Assembly: GCA_949502025.1 (NCBI GenBank)
Contig: CATBCG010000029.1
Span: 1 to 45,336 of the forward strand
Direction: 5' to 3'
DNA from: MGBC131033 sp910585655
GTDB lineage: Bacteria; Bacillota; Clostridia; Lachnospirales; Lachnospiraceae
Length of the DNA stretch: 45,336 nucleotides
Shown: piece by piece, positions 8,357 through 17,330 of the stretch
How positions within the stretch are numbered: position 1 is the first letter of the stretch
How the letters are laid out: each line of letters opens with the position of its first letter
Translations under genes and position numbers: made by a program
Notes under the pieces: generated by a model
Databases searched by the model: none
The model's input: only the letters and a program-made list of their open reading frames with translations
Told to the model about the DNA's origin: nothing

Positions 8357-8950
8357 TTACAGCTTTAATTCCCTTCGGATGAGATCCTGCGGAAATCCCT
8401 TCCGGTACAAAGAAAGCGCAAGCTTTTGTCTTTTGGCTGGTTCCAGGCTCTCTATGTCCGTGGTTTTTCTGCGGATCAGCTTCCGGATAGCTTCTTCCTC
8501 CGGAAGCGCATCTTCAAACAGTTCCTCTGTTTTTTTTCCTGTAATTCCCTTTTGATAAAGCTCTGCCTCAATCTGTCTCCGGCTCTTTGTCCTAGAGCGG
8601 GAACGGGCATAGGAACGGGCATAACGCTCGTCGTTGATATAGCCGAATTTTTTTGCATAAGCAATCGCATCGTCTACTGCCTCTTCCGGATAACCTGCCC
8701 GCGCCAGACGATGCCGCAGATCCTGCTCTGTACGATCCATTCTCTCCAACATCGCCAGTACCTTTTTCCTGGCTCTGACCGTAACGCAGACACGATGAAT
8801 TTCCGCTTGCTCTGCTTCGCTTAATTCCTTTCCTACCTCCAGCCCATAACGCTTTATGTCGCTTTTATACAGATGCCAGCGCGTTCCGTCTGACAACTCT
8901 ACCTCATATCCGGAGGTTTTTTCCTGTTCTATCCGCTCTATTTGCAACAT
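8357..8950 (-). CDS. recX: Regulatory protein RecX
   Basis: RecX modulates RecA filament growth. The 197-residue protein has the expected tandem three-helix repeats. The best-conserved segment, with D-E-R-Y-A-R-S-Y near residue 105, lies in the middle, and R-x-L-x-R-x-G-Y-P repeats appear on either side. An N-terminal beta-rich extension of about 55 residues is also present, as in other Firmicute RecX proteins. The ATG starts 3 bases after the recA stop codon, so translation is probably coupled to recA, which fits its regulatory role and SOS control. Confidence 0.93.
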   Translation of the reverse strand: MLQIERIEQEKTSGYEVELSDGTRWHLYKSDIKRYGLEVGKELSEAEQAEIHRVCVTVRARKKVLAMLERMDRTEQDLRHRLARAGYPEEAVDDAIAYAKKFGYINDERYARSYARSRSRTKSRRQIEAELYQKGITGKKTEELFEDALPEEEAIRKLIRRKTTDIESLEPAKRQKLALSLYRKGFPQDLIRRELKL

Positions 8951-8953
8951 GGA

Positions 8954-10156
8954 TTACTCCTCTTCTGTAAATGCCGCCTCGTCCGGCGCTGCTTCCGGGG
9001 TTTCCTCAGCCATCTCCGGCGCTGTCTCTGCTACCTGATCTTCTTTTGGCTCTTTGTTTCCCTTTGAATTTTTGGACTCCTTTTTTCCTTCGGTCTTTGG
9101 TTCCTCGCCCTCTTCGCCGCCCGGCGTCATTGAGAGCTTTTCTCTGACTTTTTGCTCTACTTCTTCAAAAATATCCGGGTTATCCTTTAAATACTGCTTT
9201 GCATTTTCACGTCCCTGACCGATCTTCGCATCCTGATAGGCAAACCAGGAACCGCTCTTGATAATGATATTTTCCCGAACAGCCAAATCCAGCACGTCGC
9301 CCTCTCTGGAAATCCCCTGACCGAACATAATGTCGAATTCAGCCTCTTTAAACGGCGGAGCTATTTTATTTTTTACTACCTTAATCCGGGTATGATTACC
9401 GACTACCTCTCCTCCCTGCTTTAAGGATTCGATTCTTCTTACGTCCAGACGAATTGAGGAATAGAATTTCAGGGCGCGTCCGCCGGTCGTCGTCTCCGGA
9501 TTTCCGAACATCACACCGACTTTTTCCCTAAGCTGATTGATAAAAATAACCGTACAGTTTGACTTGCTGATAACGGCAGTCAGCTTCCGCAGCGCCTGCG
9601 ACATCAGACGAGCCTGCAACCCTACATGGCTGTCTCCCATATCGCCCTCGATCTCCGCCTTTGGCACCAGAGCGGCTACCGAGTCCACGATAATAATATC
9701 CACCGCTCCGCTTCGTACCATCGTCTCAGTGATCTCCAAAGCCTGCTCGCCGTTGTCCGGCTGAGAAATGTAAAGGTTGTCAATGTCTACGCCGATATTT
9801 CTTGCATAGACAGGATCCAGGGCATGTTCGGCATCGATAAAGCCTGCGATTCCGTTCCTTTTTTGTACCTCTGCTACCATATGCAGCGCTACCGTCGTTT
9901 TACCGCTTGATTCCGGTCCATAGACCTCCAAAATCCTTCCCTTTGGGATACCGCCTAGCCCCAGGGCAATGTCTAAGCTCAGACACCCGGTCGGCACCGT
10001 CTCTATATTCATATGGGTGTTGTTGTCTCCCAGTTTCATCACGGAGCCCTTCCCATATTGCTTCTCAATCTGCGCGAGTGCCGCTTCCAATGCTTTTAGC
10101 TTATTTTCATCCTTCTTTGCTTCTGTTTTATTTGTCTTATCTGTCTTATCCGCCAT
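8954..10156 (-). CDS. recA: Recombinase RecA
   Basis: RecA forms ATP-dependent filaments on single-stranded DNA for recombination and stimulates LexA self-cleavage. The Walker A motif G-P-E-S-S-G-K-T is at residues 80-87 and the whole core to about residue 345 follows the family, including the Q-L-R-E-K-V-G-V-M-F-G-N-P loop L2 region. At 400 residues it is about 50 longer than the usual 350. The extra sequence is a C-terminal tail of Glu, Lys, Ala and Pro, first mixed in charge and then strongly acidic. In E. coli the acidic tail limits filament formation, so the long tail may tune activity. A LexA-type box and a strong promoter lie upstream. Confidence 0.97.
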   Translation of the reverse strand: MADKTDKTNKTEAKKDENKLKALEAALAQIEKQYGKGSVMKLGDNNTHMNIETVPTGCLSLDIALGLGGIPKGRILEVYGPESSGKTTVALHMVAEVQKRNGIAGFIDAEHALDPVYARNIGVDIDNLYISQPDNGEQALEITETMVRSGAVDIIIVDSVAALVPKAEIEGDMGDSHVGLQARLMSQALRKLTAVISKSNCTVIFINQLREKVGVMFGNPETTTGGRALKFYSSIRLDVRRIESLKQGGEVVGNHTRIKVVKNKIAPPFKEAEFDIMFGQGISREGDVLDLAVRENIIIKSGSWFAYQDAKIGQGRENAKQYLKDNPDIFEEVEQKVREKLSMTPGGEEGEEPKTEGKKESKNSKGNKEPKEDQVAETAPEMAEETPEAAPDEAAFTEEE

Positions 10157-10208
10157 CGTTGCTTTCTCCTTTTCTATGATAATTTCTACAGACGTATCGG
10201 GGATGCCA

Positions 10209-10232
10209 ACGTCCGCTTTATACGGCGGACGT
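10209..10232. other. Inverted repeat in the recA leader
   Basis: ACGTCCGC (10209-10216) is the exact inverse complement of GCGGACGT (10225-10232) with an 8-base loop. It would form a stable hairpin in the 5' untranslated region of the recA mRNA. There is no T run, so it is not a typical terminator. Confidence 0.6.
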
Positions 10233-10271
10233 CCAGGCTTTCGGCAGACAGGATAACTACGCCACCGTTCC

Positions 10272-10285
10272 CGAACCTATGTTCT
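10272..10285. promoter_or_regulatory. LexA (SOS) operator of recA
   Basis: CGAACCTATGTTCT matches the Firmicute LexA box CGAAC-N4-GTTCG at all but the final base. It lies about 13 bases downstream of the predicted -10 hexamer, where bound LexA would block initiation. Confidence 0.85.
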
Positions 10286-10297
10286 CGTTCTGTTACT

Positions 10298-10326
10298 ATC
10301 TTACCTTACTTTCTCCGTTCTGTCAA
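10298..10326 (-). promoter_or_regulatory. Predicted sigma-A promoter of recA
   Basis: On the minus strand a perfect TTGACA (10326-10321) is 17 bases from TAAGAT (10303-10298). The leader to the recA start is about 140 bases and contains the LexA box and one hairpin. Confidence 0.75.
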
Positions 10327-10334
10327 CTGTTTCC

Positions 10335-10388
10335 GAAAAAAAGAATGCACAAAATTTCTTGGAAAAATATTCCTGAAAATTTTGTGCA
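10335..10388 (-). terminator. Strong terminator after ilvA
   Basis: TGCACAAAATT (10346-10356) is perfectly inverted as AATTTTGTGCA (10378-10388), with further inner pairing (GGAA with TTCC). On the minus strand the hairpin is followed by TTCTTTTTTT. It separates the ilvA transcript from the recA promoter only 9 bases further on. Confidence 0.9.
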
Positions 10389-10401
10389 GATGTTACGATT
10401 G

Positions 10402-11619
10402 TTAAAACGCTCCTTTCGCCTGCGTCTCCTTAGGACGGTAGCCTTCCTGCTCGAGCTTTTGAATAATAGATTGTTTATGCTCCTGCCCAAACGCTTCCAT
10501 AGTAATTACCAGCTCCACCGCCGTATTCCGGTTGATGCTGACAAACTGGTTATGCTCTAAGCGGATAACGTTTCCCTGCATATCTGCGATCAGCCCGGAA
10601 ACTCGGTGCAGCTCGCCCGGACGATCCGGAAGCAGCACTGACACGGTAAAGATTCTTCCACGCTGAATCAGACCATGCTGAACAATCGAGGAAACCGTGA
10701 TCACATCCATATTGCCGCCGCTTAATACGGCTACTACCTTTTTTCCTTCTGCCTTTAAATGCTTTAACGCCGCCACCGTCAATAACCCGGAATTTTCCAC
10801 TACCATTTTATGGTTCTCTATCATATCCAAAAAGCAAAGCGTCAGCTCCTGATCCTCTACGGTAATGATTTCATCTATGTTTTTTTGGATATAAGGGAAA
10901 ATCGATGTTCCTGGCGTTTTTACTGCTGTTCCGTCGGCTATCGTATCAATTCCCGGCAGGGAAACAACCTTTCCAGCCTCAAAAGAAGCCTTCATACAGG
11001 CAGCTCCGGCAGGCTCTACTCCAATGACCCGTACGTTTGGATTAAGCATTTTCGCCAGGGTAGAAACACCGCAGGCGAGACCGCCCCCGCCGATTGGTAC
11101 TAAAATCATATCCACCGTCGGCAAATCCTTAAAAATTTCCATAGATATCGTACCCTGCCCGGTTGCCACTACCTCGTCGTCAAACGGATGAATAAACGTA
11201 TAGCCATGCTCTTTTGCCAGCTCCAGCGCCTTGGTACAGGCGTCGTCGTATACATCCCCATACAGCACTACTTCAGCCCCGTAGGATTTGGTACGGTTGA
11301 CCTTGATTAACGGAGTCGTCGTCGGCATCACGATCACCGCTTTTGCTCCATACAGTTTTGCCGCATAGGCAACTCCCTGAGCATGATTTCCGGCAGACGC
11401 CGTAATCAGTCCCTTTTTCCGCTCCTGCGCAGAAAGCGTGCTGATTTTGTAATAAGCGCCCCGCACTTTATAGGCTCCGGTATACTGCATATTTTCCGGT
11501 TTCAAATAGACTTTGTTTCCGGTAATCTCCGAAAAATATTCGCTGTACATCAGCTTGGTTCGGTTGATTACTTTTTTGACGGCTTCTGTCGCTTCCTCAA
11601 ATTTTTCCAATGTTATCAT
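10402..11619 (-). CDS. ilvA: Threonine ammonia-lyase with C-terminal ACT domain
   Basis: This pyridoxal-phosphate enzyme deaminates threonine to 2-oxobutyrate, the entry to isoleucine synthesis or, in catabolic forms, to threonine breakdown. K51 in T-G-A-Y-K-V-R-G is the cofactor lysine, and the phosphate-binding glycine loop G-G-G-G-L-A is near residue 178. Residues from about 325 form one ACT-like domain (D-R-P-G-E-L-H-R-V), so allosteric control is likely. At 405 residues with a single ACT domain it is the shorter IlvA/TdcB form, not the 510-residue E. coli biosynthetic form. It follows ftsY by 39 bases, so it may be transcribed with the plsX-ftsY operon, and it ends at a strong terminator. 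Confidence 0.92.
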   Translation of the reverse strand: MITLEKFEEATEAVKKVINRTKLMYSEYFSEITGNKVYLKPENMQYTGAYKVRGAYYKISTLSAQERKKGLITASAGNHAQGVAYAAKLYGAKAVIVMPTTTPLIKVNRTKSYGAEVVLYGDVYDDACTKALELAKEHGYTFIHPFDDEVVATGQGTISMEIFKDLPTVDMILVPIGGGGLACGVSTLAKMLNPNVRVIGVEPAGAACMKASFEAGKVVSLPGIDTIADGTAVKTPGTSIFPYIQKNIDEIITVEDQELTLCFLDMIENHKMVVENSGLLTVAALKHLKAEGKKVVAVLSGGNMDVITVSSIVQHGLIQRGRIFTVSVLLPDRPGELHRVSGLIADMQGNVIRLEHNQFVSINRNTAVELVITMEAFGQEHKQSIIQKLEQEGYRPKETQAKGAF

Positions 11620-11658
11620 GGCATTTTCTCCCCTTTTCCCGTGTTTTGCCTGACTTCT

Positions 11659-12594
11659 TTATGGCGCTTCCGGACTGTCAAACAGAGCGTCTACAAATTG
11701 ATCGGCATCAAATTTCTGCAAATCGTCGATCTGTTCTCCAATACCGATGTATTTTACAGGAATTTTTAACTCTGACTGGATGGCAATGGCAATTCCGCCC
11801 TTTGCCGTTCCGTCTAACTTCGTTAAAATAATTCCGCCTACGTCCGCTACTTCGCTGAATTCCTTTGCCTGTGCAAGCGCATTCTGCCCGGTCGTTCCAT
11901 CTACTACCACCAAGGTTTCCAGATAAGCTTCCGGGTATTCCCGTTCGATAATACGATTGATCTTTCTTAATTCTTCCATCAGGTTCTTTTTATTGTGGAG
12001 GCGTCCCGCCGTGTCGCAGAGCAGCACATCTGTTTTCCGCGCCTTTGCTGCCATTACAGCATCGTAAACAACAGCCGCCGGATCGCTTCCCTCCTGTTGG
12101 GCAATGATCTCCACTCCGGAACGGTTCGCCCATTCGCTAAGCTGTTCGATAGCAGCCGCCCGGAAAGTATCGGCAGCCGCCAGCAGCACTCGCTTTCCCC
12201 GATCCTTCATCAGTCCTGCCATCTTGCCGATAGAAGTCGTCTTTCCAACACCGTTGACGCCGATTACCAACACCACCGACGTACGGTTTTCAAATTCATA
12301 AGCGGACTCGTCCAGACGCATCTGCTCCTTTAGACTTTCCATCAACAATTTTTTACATTCGGCAGGCTGTTTGATTTTCTGCTCTTTTACCTTTTTTTGC
12401 AGATCCTCAATGACCGCCGTCGTCGTATTGATACCCAGATCCGCCATAATCAGCGTTTCTTCTAATTCCTCATAAAAATCGTCATCAATACTGGAAAATC
12501 CGTTGAAAATCGAATCAATCCCCGATACGATATTGTCTCTTGTCTTAGAAAGCCCGGCTACCAATTTTCCAAAAAATCCCTTTTTCTCTCCCAT
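11659..12594 (-). CDS. ftsY: Signal recognition particle receptor FtsY
   Basis: FtsY is the SRP receptor GTPase that docks ribosome-nascent chain complexes at the membrane. The 311-residue protein has only the NG core: the helical N domain (about 1-100), then the G1 loop G-V-N-G-V-G-K-T-T at 112-120, with D-T-A-G-R near 193 and T-K-L-D near 257. The long acidic A domain of proteobacterial FtsY is absent, as is usual in Firmicutes. The gene follows smc by 33 bases, the standard rnc-smc-ftsY order. Confidence 0.96.
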   Translation of the reverse strand: MGEKKGFFGKLVAGLSKTRDNIVSGIDSIFNGFSSIDDDFYEELEETLIMADLGINTTTAVIEDLQKKVKEQKIKQPAECKKLLMESLKEQMRLDESAYEFENRTSVVLVIGVNGVGKTTSIGKMAGLMKDRGKRVLLAAADTFRAAAIEQLSEWANRSGVEIIAQQEGSDPAAVVYDAVMAAKARKTDVLLCDTAGRLHNKKNLMEELRKINRIIEREYPEAYLETLVVVDGTTGQNALAQAKEFSEVADVGGIILTKLDGTAKGGIAIAIQSELKIPVKYIGIGEQIDDLQKFDADQFVDALFDSPEAP

Positions 12595-12627
12595 ATGATC
12601 CTCCCTATTTTAAATTTCGTAGGCTTT

Positions 12628-15600
12628 TTATCCGTTTAATTCTCCTTCAATCAAGCTGACCGATACGAGAGTAGATACTCCCTTTTCCTGCATGGTAATC
12701 CCATAAAGAATATCTGCCGCGTTCATCGTTCCTCGTCTATGCGTGATAACAATAAACTGGGTATGTTTTGTCAGCTTATGCAAATAGCGGGCGAAACGGA
12801 CGACGTTAGAATCGTCCAAAGCCGCTTCAATTTCATCCAACAGACAAAACGGCGAAGGCTTGAGGTTTTGAATGGCAAAGAGCAGCGAAATCGCAGTCAA
12901 TGCCTTTTCCCCACCGGAAAGCTGCATCATATTTTGCAATTTTTTCCCCGGCGGCTGGGCGATGATACGAATACCCGCCTCTAAAATATCGGCGTCCTCC
13001 ATCAGTTCTAACGTTCCCTTCCCGCCTCCGAATAATTCTCGAAAGACCGTATTGAACTGCCCTTGTATCTCGCCAAATTTTTCCTGAAACTGCCGACGCA
13101 TCTCGGTATCCAGCTCCTCAATTACGCCTACCAACACTTCCTCTGCCCGCAGGACATCCTCCCGCTGGGTATGCAGCAGCGTATAGCGTTCGTTCAAGCT
13201 TCGGTAATCCTCTAAAGCATTGACGTTGACGTCGCCAAGCGCGCGGATCTTCGCCTTTACTTCGCCGATCAAACGCTTTCTGGAAGCAGAACCAGATGGA
13301 CTGGATTCCGGCACCCCGCTGACCTGCAAGGACGCTTTCGCCTCGGAATAAGTCAAATCATATTCCTCCCGCATATAATGCACCAGACTGTCTAGCTGTT
13401 CAGAAAGCTTATCTTTTCGGGCGTTTAAGCGGAAAATTTCTTTATCCAGACCCGAAATCTGACCAGACAAATCCTCTCGTCTGGCAAAAAAGCTCTTATG
13501 GCTCTCACTCATCCTCTGGCGAACCCGGTTTAACTGTTCCCGGTGCTGTTCTGTTTCCTGAATGCTCTGCTCTGCCTCTGCGATCTGGCGCTGCTGCGTT
13601 AGAATCTGTGCTTCCTTTTCTTCTACTGCCTTAACAGAGCCAATCCGACTCTCTTCTAACCCGGCAAGTTCCTGGTTTAACTGTTCCATCTCAGCTTTCA
13701 CACGTTGTTTGCCTTCTTGGATATATTGCAGGCTTTGTTCCTGAGAAGCCGCCTGCATACGCAAAGCGGAAAGCGTTTCGTTCCATTCTTGGTTCTGACC
13801 CGAAAGCTTTGCGCTACGACTGCGGCTTTCTTCTAATTCCTGCCGCAACGCTTTTTCCTCCTGGGTACGTCTGGATAGCTCCTGCCGCAAGCTTTGAATG
13901 TTTGCCTTTTGCTCTTGGAGCTGCCCGTCCAACGCCTTTCCCTCTAAGATGATTTCTGCATAGTCCGCCTGTACCGCTTCCAAATGTTCCTGATCCTGCC
14001 TTAACTCCAGCCGCAGAGTATTTTCCTGCAACAATAAGGTCTGAAGCTCCTCCTGACATTCTTTGGCTGCCTGCTCCTTTGTTTCCCGTTCCGTCTGCTT
14101 GAGCGCCCGCTGCTTTTGAAGTTTCTGATACGCTTTCTCTAAGGTCGCTACCCGAATCTGCAATTCCTCTAACTCCCGCTTTCTTCCTAACAGGTTGCTG
14201 GAATTTCTATACGCGCCACCGGAAAGAGAGCCGCCAGGATTAAGCTGTTCTCCTTCTAAGGTGACAATCCGCAGAGAATATTGATATTTTTTTGCCAGGG
14301 CAATCGCATGATCGATCTGATCCACAACGATTGTTCTTCCCAGCAGATGAGCCGTCAAACCATAAAAGCGCTCCTTTGTCTGTACCAGCTCGGACGCTAT
14401 CCCTAAGACACCAGGCTCTTTTAACGCCTCTGAGCCTGCCATAGAACGGATTTGGCTCCGTCTTGCATCCATAGCGGTCAGCGGTAAAAATGTCGCGCGC
14501 CCATATTGATTCTTTTTTAAATAAGCAATCAGGCTTTTCGCGGTTTCCTCGGTATCGGTAACAATATTTTGAATGCTTGCACCCAGAGCAGTTTCAATTG
14601 CCGTTTCATAATCCTTTTTTACTTGGATAATATCGGCTACTGTACCGATGATACCAGGCATTTGCTCCTTCCGTTCCAAAATCCGCCGGATACTTGTGCC
14701 ATAGCCTTCATAGCGCTCCGCCAGATTTTTTAGAGAATCAAGCCTTGACTGTTCCTTTAGATACTCCTGTCTGGCGCCCGACGCTTCCGCTTCCAGCTCT
14801 TTTTCCTGCGCTGACAACTGTCCGGTCTCTTTTTTGACTTCTTCTATCTGCCGTCTGAGCGCCGTTGTCTGTTCTTCTAGCTCCTCTGCCTGCTTTTGGT
14901 GGCTTTTTCTGGCGTCCTCCCACATCGTTTCTTCGCTTCGGTTTTTTAAAATACGCTGGTTTAAAGCAGTACGTTTAATTCCCTCCTGCTCTAAGGCATG
15001 TTCCTGGCTTTCTAAATTCGCTCTTGCTTCGGTATTTCTTGTACCAAGATCATAAAGTCTCTGGCTAGCTGCCTCGGTCTGCTCCGTAAGCTTTTGTGCC
15101 TGTCTTTGGATTTCATCGGCTCTACTGACCGCCTCTTCCTGACTGGCAGCTGCTTCTTCTAAGGATTTCCTGACAGCTTCCTCCTGCTCTGCCAGCCCGT
15201 CATATTCCTTCCTGCGGTTTGCTAACTGCTTTGATACAGCCTCCATTCGCTCCTGATAATGACGATCACTTTGCCTGGCAGCAAGGATTTGTTCCTTTAA
15301 TACTTCGATTCCACCTTCCAGCTTCTCCTTTTGAATACGAGTATCTGCTACAGCCGCGCCACACGCTTCTAGCTCTTGGTTTTTTTCCTCTAATTCCTGC
15401 TCCAAACGCTCGTATTCCACGCGGATTCCTTCGTATTGTCTGGATGTTTCCTCCATCTGGGCAGACGCAATCTGCAGATGTTCTTCCGTCTGCTTCCGCT
15501 CTGTCTGGGACTGCTCGTATTCTTCAATAAAAGAAGCAATCTCATACCCCTTTAGCTCTTCCTTTAACTGAAGGTATTCCCTTGCCACGGCAGACTGCCG

Positions 15601-16218
15601 CTCCAAGGGTCCAAGCTGCTTTTCAATTTCTGTCAGAATATCGCTAATCCGAGAAAGATTCAACCGTTCGGCATCTAAATTTTTCTCTGCCAACGCTTTT
15701 CTTTTTTTAAATTTTGTAATCCCTGCCGCCTCGTCAAACAGCTCCCGCCTGTCCTCCGGCTTTCCACTTAAAATCTTATCAATCTGTCCTTGTCCGATAA
15801 TGGAATAGCCTTCCTTTCCGATCCCGGTATCCAAAAACAGTTCTTGAACGTCCCGCAGACGGCATGCGCTTCCATTGATTAGATATTCGCTTTCTCCGGA
15901 ACGATATACCCTTCTTGCTACCGTTACTTCCTCATAAGCAATCGGCAGCTTATGATCGCTGTTGTCTAGGGTGATTGCCACATAAGCAAAGCCTAACGGT
16001 CTTCTCGTCTCTGTCCCGGAAAAAATGACATCTTCCATTTTGGCGCCGCGAAGCTGCTTCGCGCTCTGTTCTCCCAATACCCAGCGCACGGCGTCTGCTA
16101 CGTTACTTTTGCCGCTTCCGTTCGGTCCTACGATCCCGGTAATCCCGTCATGGAATTCTAACACCAGCTTATTGGCAAAGGACTTAAAGCCATGTACTTC
16201 AATGCTTTTTAAATACAT
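12628..16218 (-). CDS. smc: Chromosome segregation protein SMC
   Basis: SMC is the ATPase core of the bacterial condensin complex with ScpA and ScpB. The 1196-residue protein shows the full architecture: an N-terminal Walker A G-P-N-G-S-G-K-S (31-38), a first coiled coil to about residue 500, a hinge at about 515-680 (P-G-I-I-G-T-V near its start), and a second coiled coil rich in Glu, Gln and Lys. The C-terminal head carries the signature L-S-G-G-E-K-A-L-T-A and Walker B C-L-L-D-E-I-E-A-A-L-D. The length is normal. The gene lies between rnc (33 bases upstream) and ftsY. No interruption was seen. Confidence 0.97.
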   Translation of the reverse strand: MYLKSIEVHGFKSFANKLVLEFHDGITGIVGPNGSGKSNVADAVRWVLGEQSAKQLRGAKMEDVIFSGTETRRPLGFAYVAITLDNSDHKLPIAYEEVTVARRVYRSGESEYLINGSACRLRDVQELFLDTGIGKEGYSIIGQGQIDKILSGKPEDRRELFDEAAGITKFKKRKALAEKNLDAERLNLSRISDILTEIEKQLGPLERQSAVAREYLQLKEELKGYEIASFIEEYEQSQTERKQTEEHLQIASAQMEETSRQYEGIRVEYERLEQELEEKNQELEACGAAVADTRIQKEKLEGGIEVLKEQILAARQSDRHYQERMEAVSKQLANRRKEYDGLAEQEEAVRKSLEEAAASQEEAVSRADEIQRQAQKLTEQTEAASQRLYDLGTRNTEARANLESQEHALEQEGIKRTALNQRILKNRSEETMWEDARKSHQKQAEELEEQTTALRRQIEEVKKETGQLSAQEKELEAEASGARQEYLKEQSRLDSLKNLAERYEGYGTSIRRILERKEQMPGIIGTVADIIQVKKDYETAIETALGASIQNIVTDTEETAKSLIAYLKKNQYGRATFLPLTAMDARRSQIRSMAGSEALKEPGVLGIASELVQTKERFYGLTAHLLGRTIVVDQIDHAIALAKKYQYSLRIVTLEGEQLNPGGSLSGGAYRNSSNLLGRKRELEELQIRVATLEKAYQKLQKQRALKQTERETKEQAAKECQEELQTLLLQENTLRLELRQDQEHLEAVQADYAEIILEGKALDGQLQEQKANIQSLRQELSRRTQEEKALRQELEESRSRSAKLSGQNQEWNETLSALRMQAASQEQSLQYIQEGKQRVKAEMEQLNQELAGLEESRIGSVKAVEEKEAQILTQQRQIAEAEQSIQETEQHREQLNRVRQRMSESHKSFFARREDLSGQISGLDKEIFRLNARKDKLSEQLDSLVHYMREEYDLTYSEAKASLQVSGVPESSPSGSASRKRLIGEVKAKIRALGDVNVNALEDYRSLNERYTLLHTQREDVLRAEEVLVGVIEELDTEMRRQFQEKFGEIQGQFNTVFRELFGGGKGTLELMEDADILEAGIRIIAQPPGKKLQNMMQLSGGEKALTAISLLFAIQNLKPSPFCLLDEIEAALDDSNVVRFARYLHKLTKHTQFIVITHRRGTMNAADILYGITMQEKGVSTLVSVSLIEGELNG

Positions 16219-16251
16219 TTCTCTCTCCTGCTTTACTATCCGGTCAGACTG

Positions 16252-16980
16252 CTAGAGCCGGATGGTTTTACTCTCCGTCTCTTCCGCACGCTTTTGCAGC
16301 TCTAAAATCGCTTTGTAGGCGGCTTCCTGCTCTGCCGCTTTTTTGGTATGCCCGGTTCCCCTTCCATATTCCCGTTCCCGAATCACGACACGGATTTCAA
16401 ACTGCTTGTTGTGATCCGGTCCCATTTCCCGCACCAGTTCATAGCGGATCGTCTCCTGATTCTGGAACTGCCCCTGTATCATTTCCTGCAGGATAGTCTT
16501 GCTATCATAAAAGAGCTGCTTTCGATCCAGATCTGTCAGGATGAACTTGTGGATAAACTCTTTTGCACTAGCAAAACCACCGTCCAAATAAATCGCTCCG
16601 ATAATCGCCTCTAGCGTATCGGAAAGAATGGAGTTTCTCTCCCTTCCTCCGGTCGCTTCCTCGCCTCGACCCATCCGGATATAATCGCCTATCGCCAATT
16701 CCCTGGCGCACCAGGCTAACGTCTGTTCACAGACCAGACTTGCCCGTAGCTTTGTCATTTCTCCTTCCTGCATACTGGTATGCGTCAAAAACAAAAACTC
16801 GCTTGTCGTCAGCTCTAATACGGCGTCTCCTAAAAATTCCAGACGTTCATTACAGTTATTTTTATGCAGATGCCGTTCATTGGCATAGGAGCTGTGTGTC
16901 AGGGCGTTTAGCAGCAGACGTCGATCGGTAAAGCAATAGCCGGCTCGTCCTTCAAAAGAGGACAGCTTTTCCTCATCCAT
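16252..16980 (-). CDS. rnc: Ribonuclease III
   Basis: RNase III cuts double-stranded RNA in rRNA processing and mRNA decay. The 242-residue protein has the catalytic signature E-R-L-E-F-L-G-D-A at residues 45-53, the second acidic cluster D-T-L-E-A-I-I-G-A near 122, and a C-terminal double-stranded RNA-binding domain (about 163-233) ending with the K-K-A-A-E-Q-E-A-A helix. It sits between acpP and smc, the order common in Firmicutes. The 101-base gap to acpP shows only weak pairing and no clear terminator. Confidence 0.96.
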   Translation of the reverse strand: MDEEKLSSFEGRAGYCFTDRRLLLNALTHSSYANERHLHKNNCNERLEFLGDAVLELTTSEFLFLTHTSMQEGEMTKLRASLVCEQTLAWCARELAIGDYIRMGRGEEATGGRERNSILSDTLEAIIGAIYLDGGFASAKEFIHKFILTDLDRKQLFYDSKTILQEMIQGQFQNQETIRYELVREMGPDHNKQFEIRVVIREREYGRGTGHTKKAAEQEAAYKAILELQKRAEETESKTIRL

Positions 16981-17081
16981 TCTATTCTCTCCTTCCTGCC
17001 TACATAGATAGAGGCGGGACGCAGAAACGGGCTATGTATTCCCCACCGTCTCTGTGCCTCGCCCGAAAGCCTGCGCCTATC

Positions 17082-17315
17082 TTACTGATTTAGCGCATTT
17101 TTAATCTTCTCTACTGCATCGCCCACTGTCGTAATGTTCTCTGCCGTTTCGTTATCGATTTCGATATCGAATTCCTCCTCGATTCCCATAATGATCTGGA
17201 AAATATCCAGAGAATCGGCGCCCAGATCATCTACAAATGTTGTTTCTAAGGAAATCTCGTCTTCCTCTACGTTTAATACTTCGCTGATAATTTTTTGAAT
17301 TTTTTCAAACTCCAT
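17082..17315 (-). CDS. acpP: Acyl carrier protein
   Basis: ACP carries growing acyl chains on a phosphopantetheine arm during fatty acid synthesis. The prosthetic group attaches to the serine of G-A-D-S-L-D in the family D-S-L motif. Two in-frame ATGs exist. The outer one at 17324 abuts the GGAAGG site with no spacing, while the inner one (17315) has a 9-base spacer and gives a 77-residue protein that begins M-E-F-E-K-I-Q like most ACPs, so I use the inner start. It begins 15 bases after the plsX stop codon, consistent with a fatty acid/phospholipid unit. Confidence 0.95.
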   Translation of the reverse strand: MEFEKIQKIISEVLNVEEDEISLETTFVDDLGADSLDIFQIIMGIEEEFDIEIDNETAENITTVGDAVEKIKNALNQ

Positions 17316-17330
17316 CTTGTTCATCCTTCC

